Shown: positions 6,003-6,048 of the stretch, in pieces | Layout of the letters: the number at the start of each line of letters is the position of its first letter | Position numbering within the stretch: position 1 is the first letter of the stretch | Source: Ignavibacteriaceae bacterium | GTDB lineage: Bacteria; Bacteroidota; Ignavibacteria; Ignavibacteriales; Ignavibacteriaceae | Assembly (NCBI GenBank): GCA_031292465.1 | Contig: JARLHB010000275.1 | Coordinates: forward strand, 1-6,048 | DNA: 6,048 nucleotides | Direction: 5' to 3' | The notes under the pieces: model-generated | The model's input: the letters and a program-made list of their open reading frames with translations, nothing else | The model's database searches: none | What the model was told of the DNA's origin: nothing | Translations under genes and position numbers: made by a program

Positions 6003-6048
6003 ATGTCAGAGTCAAAAGCCAGGAAAAGATATGACCGTGAGTTTAAGC
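6003..6048 (+). CDS. IS3-family transposase OrfA, N-terminal start (partial)
   Basis: Only 15 codons are present (MSESKARKRYDREFK). The RKRYDREFK pattern is the standard opening of the helix-turn-helix OrfA of IS3-family elements, which binds the terminal repeats; OrfA and OrfB normally combine by programmed frameshifting into the active transposase. AGGAG (5990-5994) lies 8 bases before the ATG, a good ribosome site. Whether the element is intact cannot be judged from here. Confidence 0.85.
   Translation, partial: MSESKARKRYDREFK

Larger units (their letters stand above)
5931..6048 (+). mobile_element. IS3-family insertion sequence, left end (partial)
   Basis: The sequence from 5931 begins TGAATTGTACCCC and continues ATATTGTAGACA. 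This matches the general IS3-family terminal repeat pattern: TG start, a TGNACC/TGTACCC block, then a T(T/A)GACA block about 20-25 bases in. A transposase orfA start follows at 6003, about 70 bases inside the end, the usual layout. The right end lies beyond the window, so the inverted repeat and target duplication cannot be confirmed. The bases just outside are CAT (or TCAT), the candidate 3-4 base target duplication. The exact boundary is inferred from the pattern. Confidence 0.75.

Noticed and set aside
1..6048. Defence system, CRISPR array, prophage, tRNA or rRNA
   Set aside because: No repeat-spacer pattern, cloverleaf-like sequence, phage gene or known defence domain was seen.

Overview
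This is an AT-rich bacterial segment in which every intact gene lies on the plus strand. Most of them concern the lipids and surface of the cell envelope. The organism is probably a member of the Bacteroidota/Ignavibacteriota (FCB) side of the tree. The clues are low GC, a short signal-peptide-like sequence ending in a TAFTQ-type cleavage region at 3098, and a mix of clear Shine-Dalgarno sites (for example before 1311) and start sites with almost none (for example before 4259). This placement is an inference from style, not a proven assignment.

Left block (1-2243): the C-terminal part of a UbiB/ABC1-family protein, then a PlsC-type acyltransferase 11 bases downstream, then an RssA-type patatin phospholipase 18 bases after that. 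The tight spacing suggests one transcription unit. A weak hairpin near 2276-2298 may mark its end.

Middle block (2344-5642): a membrane phosphatase/transferase of the PAP2 superfamily (PAP2_3/AUR1-like), a 150-base interval holding a broken small secreted-protein remnant, a complete FabH (beta-ketoacyl-ACP synthase III), a six-helix membrane protein of unknown function, and a family 2 glycosyltransferase. All read the same way; the unknown membrane protein and the glycosyltransferase are only 7 bases apart. Acyl-chain initiation, a lipid-phosphate enzyme, an unknown membrane protein and a glycosyltransferase together suggest a lipid or glycolipid modification pathway, but the sequence does not identify the product.

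Right block (5643-6048): no intact gene until 6003. On the minus strand, four short frames join into about 100 residues if three single bases are restored. I read this as a decayed gene, or as an intact one broken by sequence errors. It abuts the left end of an IS3-family insertion sequence at about 5931. The first 15 codons of the transposase orfA start at 6003 and run off the window.

I saw no tRNA, rRNA, CRISPR array, phage gene or recognisable defence gene. The least explained items are the conserved-looking unknown membrane protein (4259-4939) and the minus-strand remnant next to the IS.
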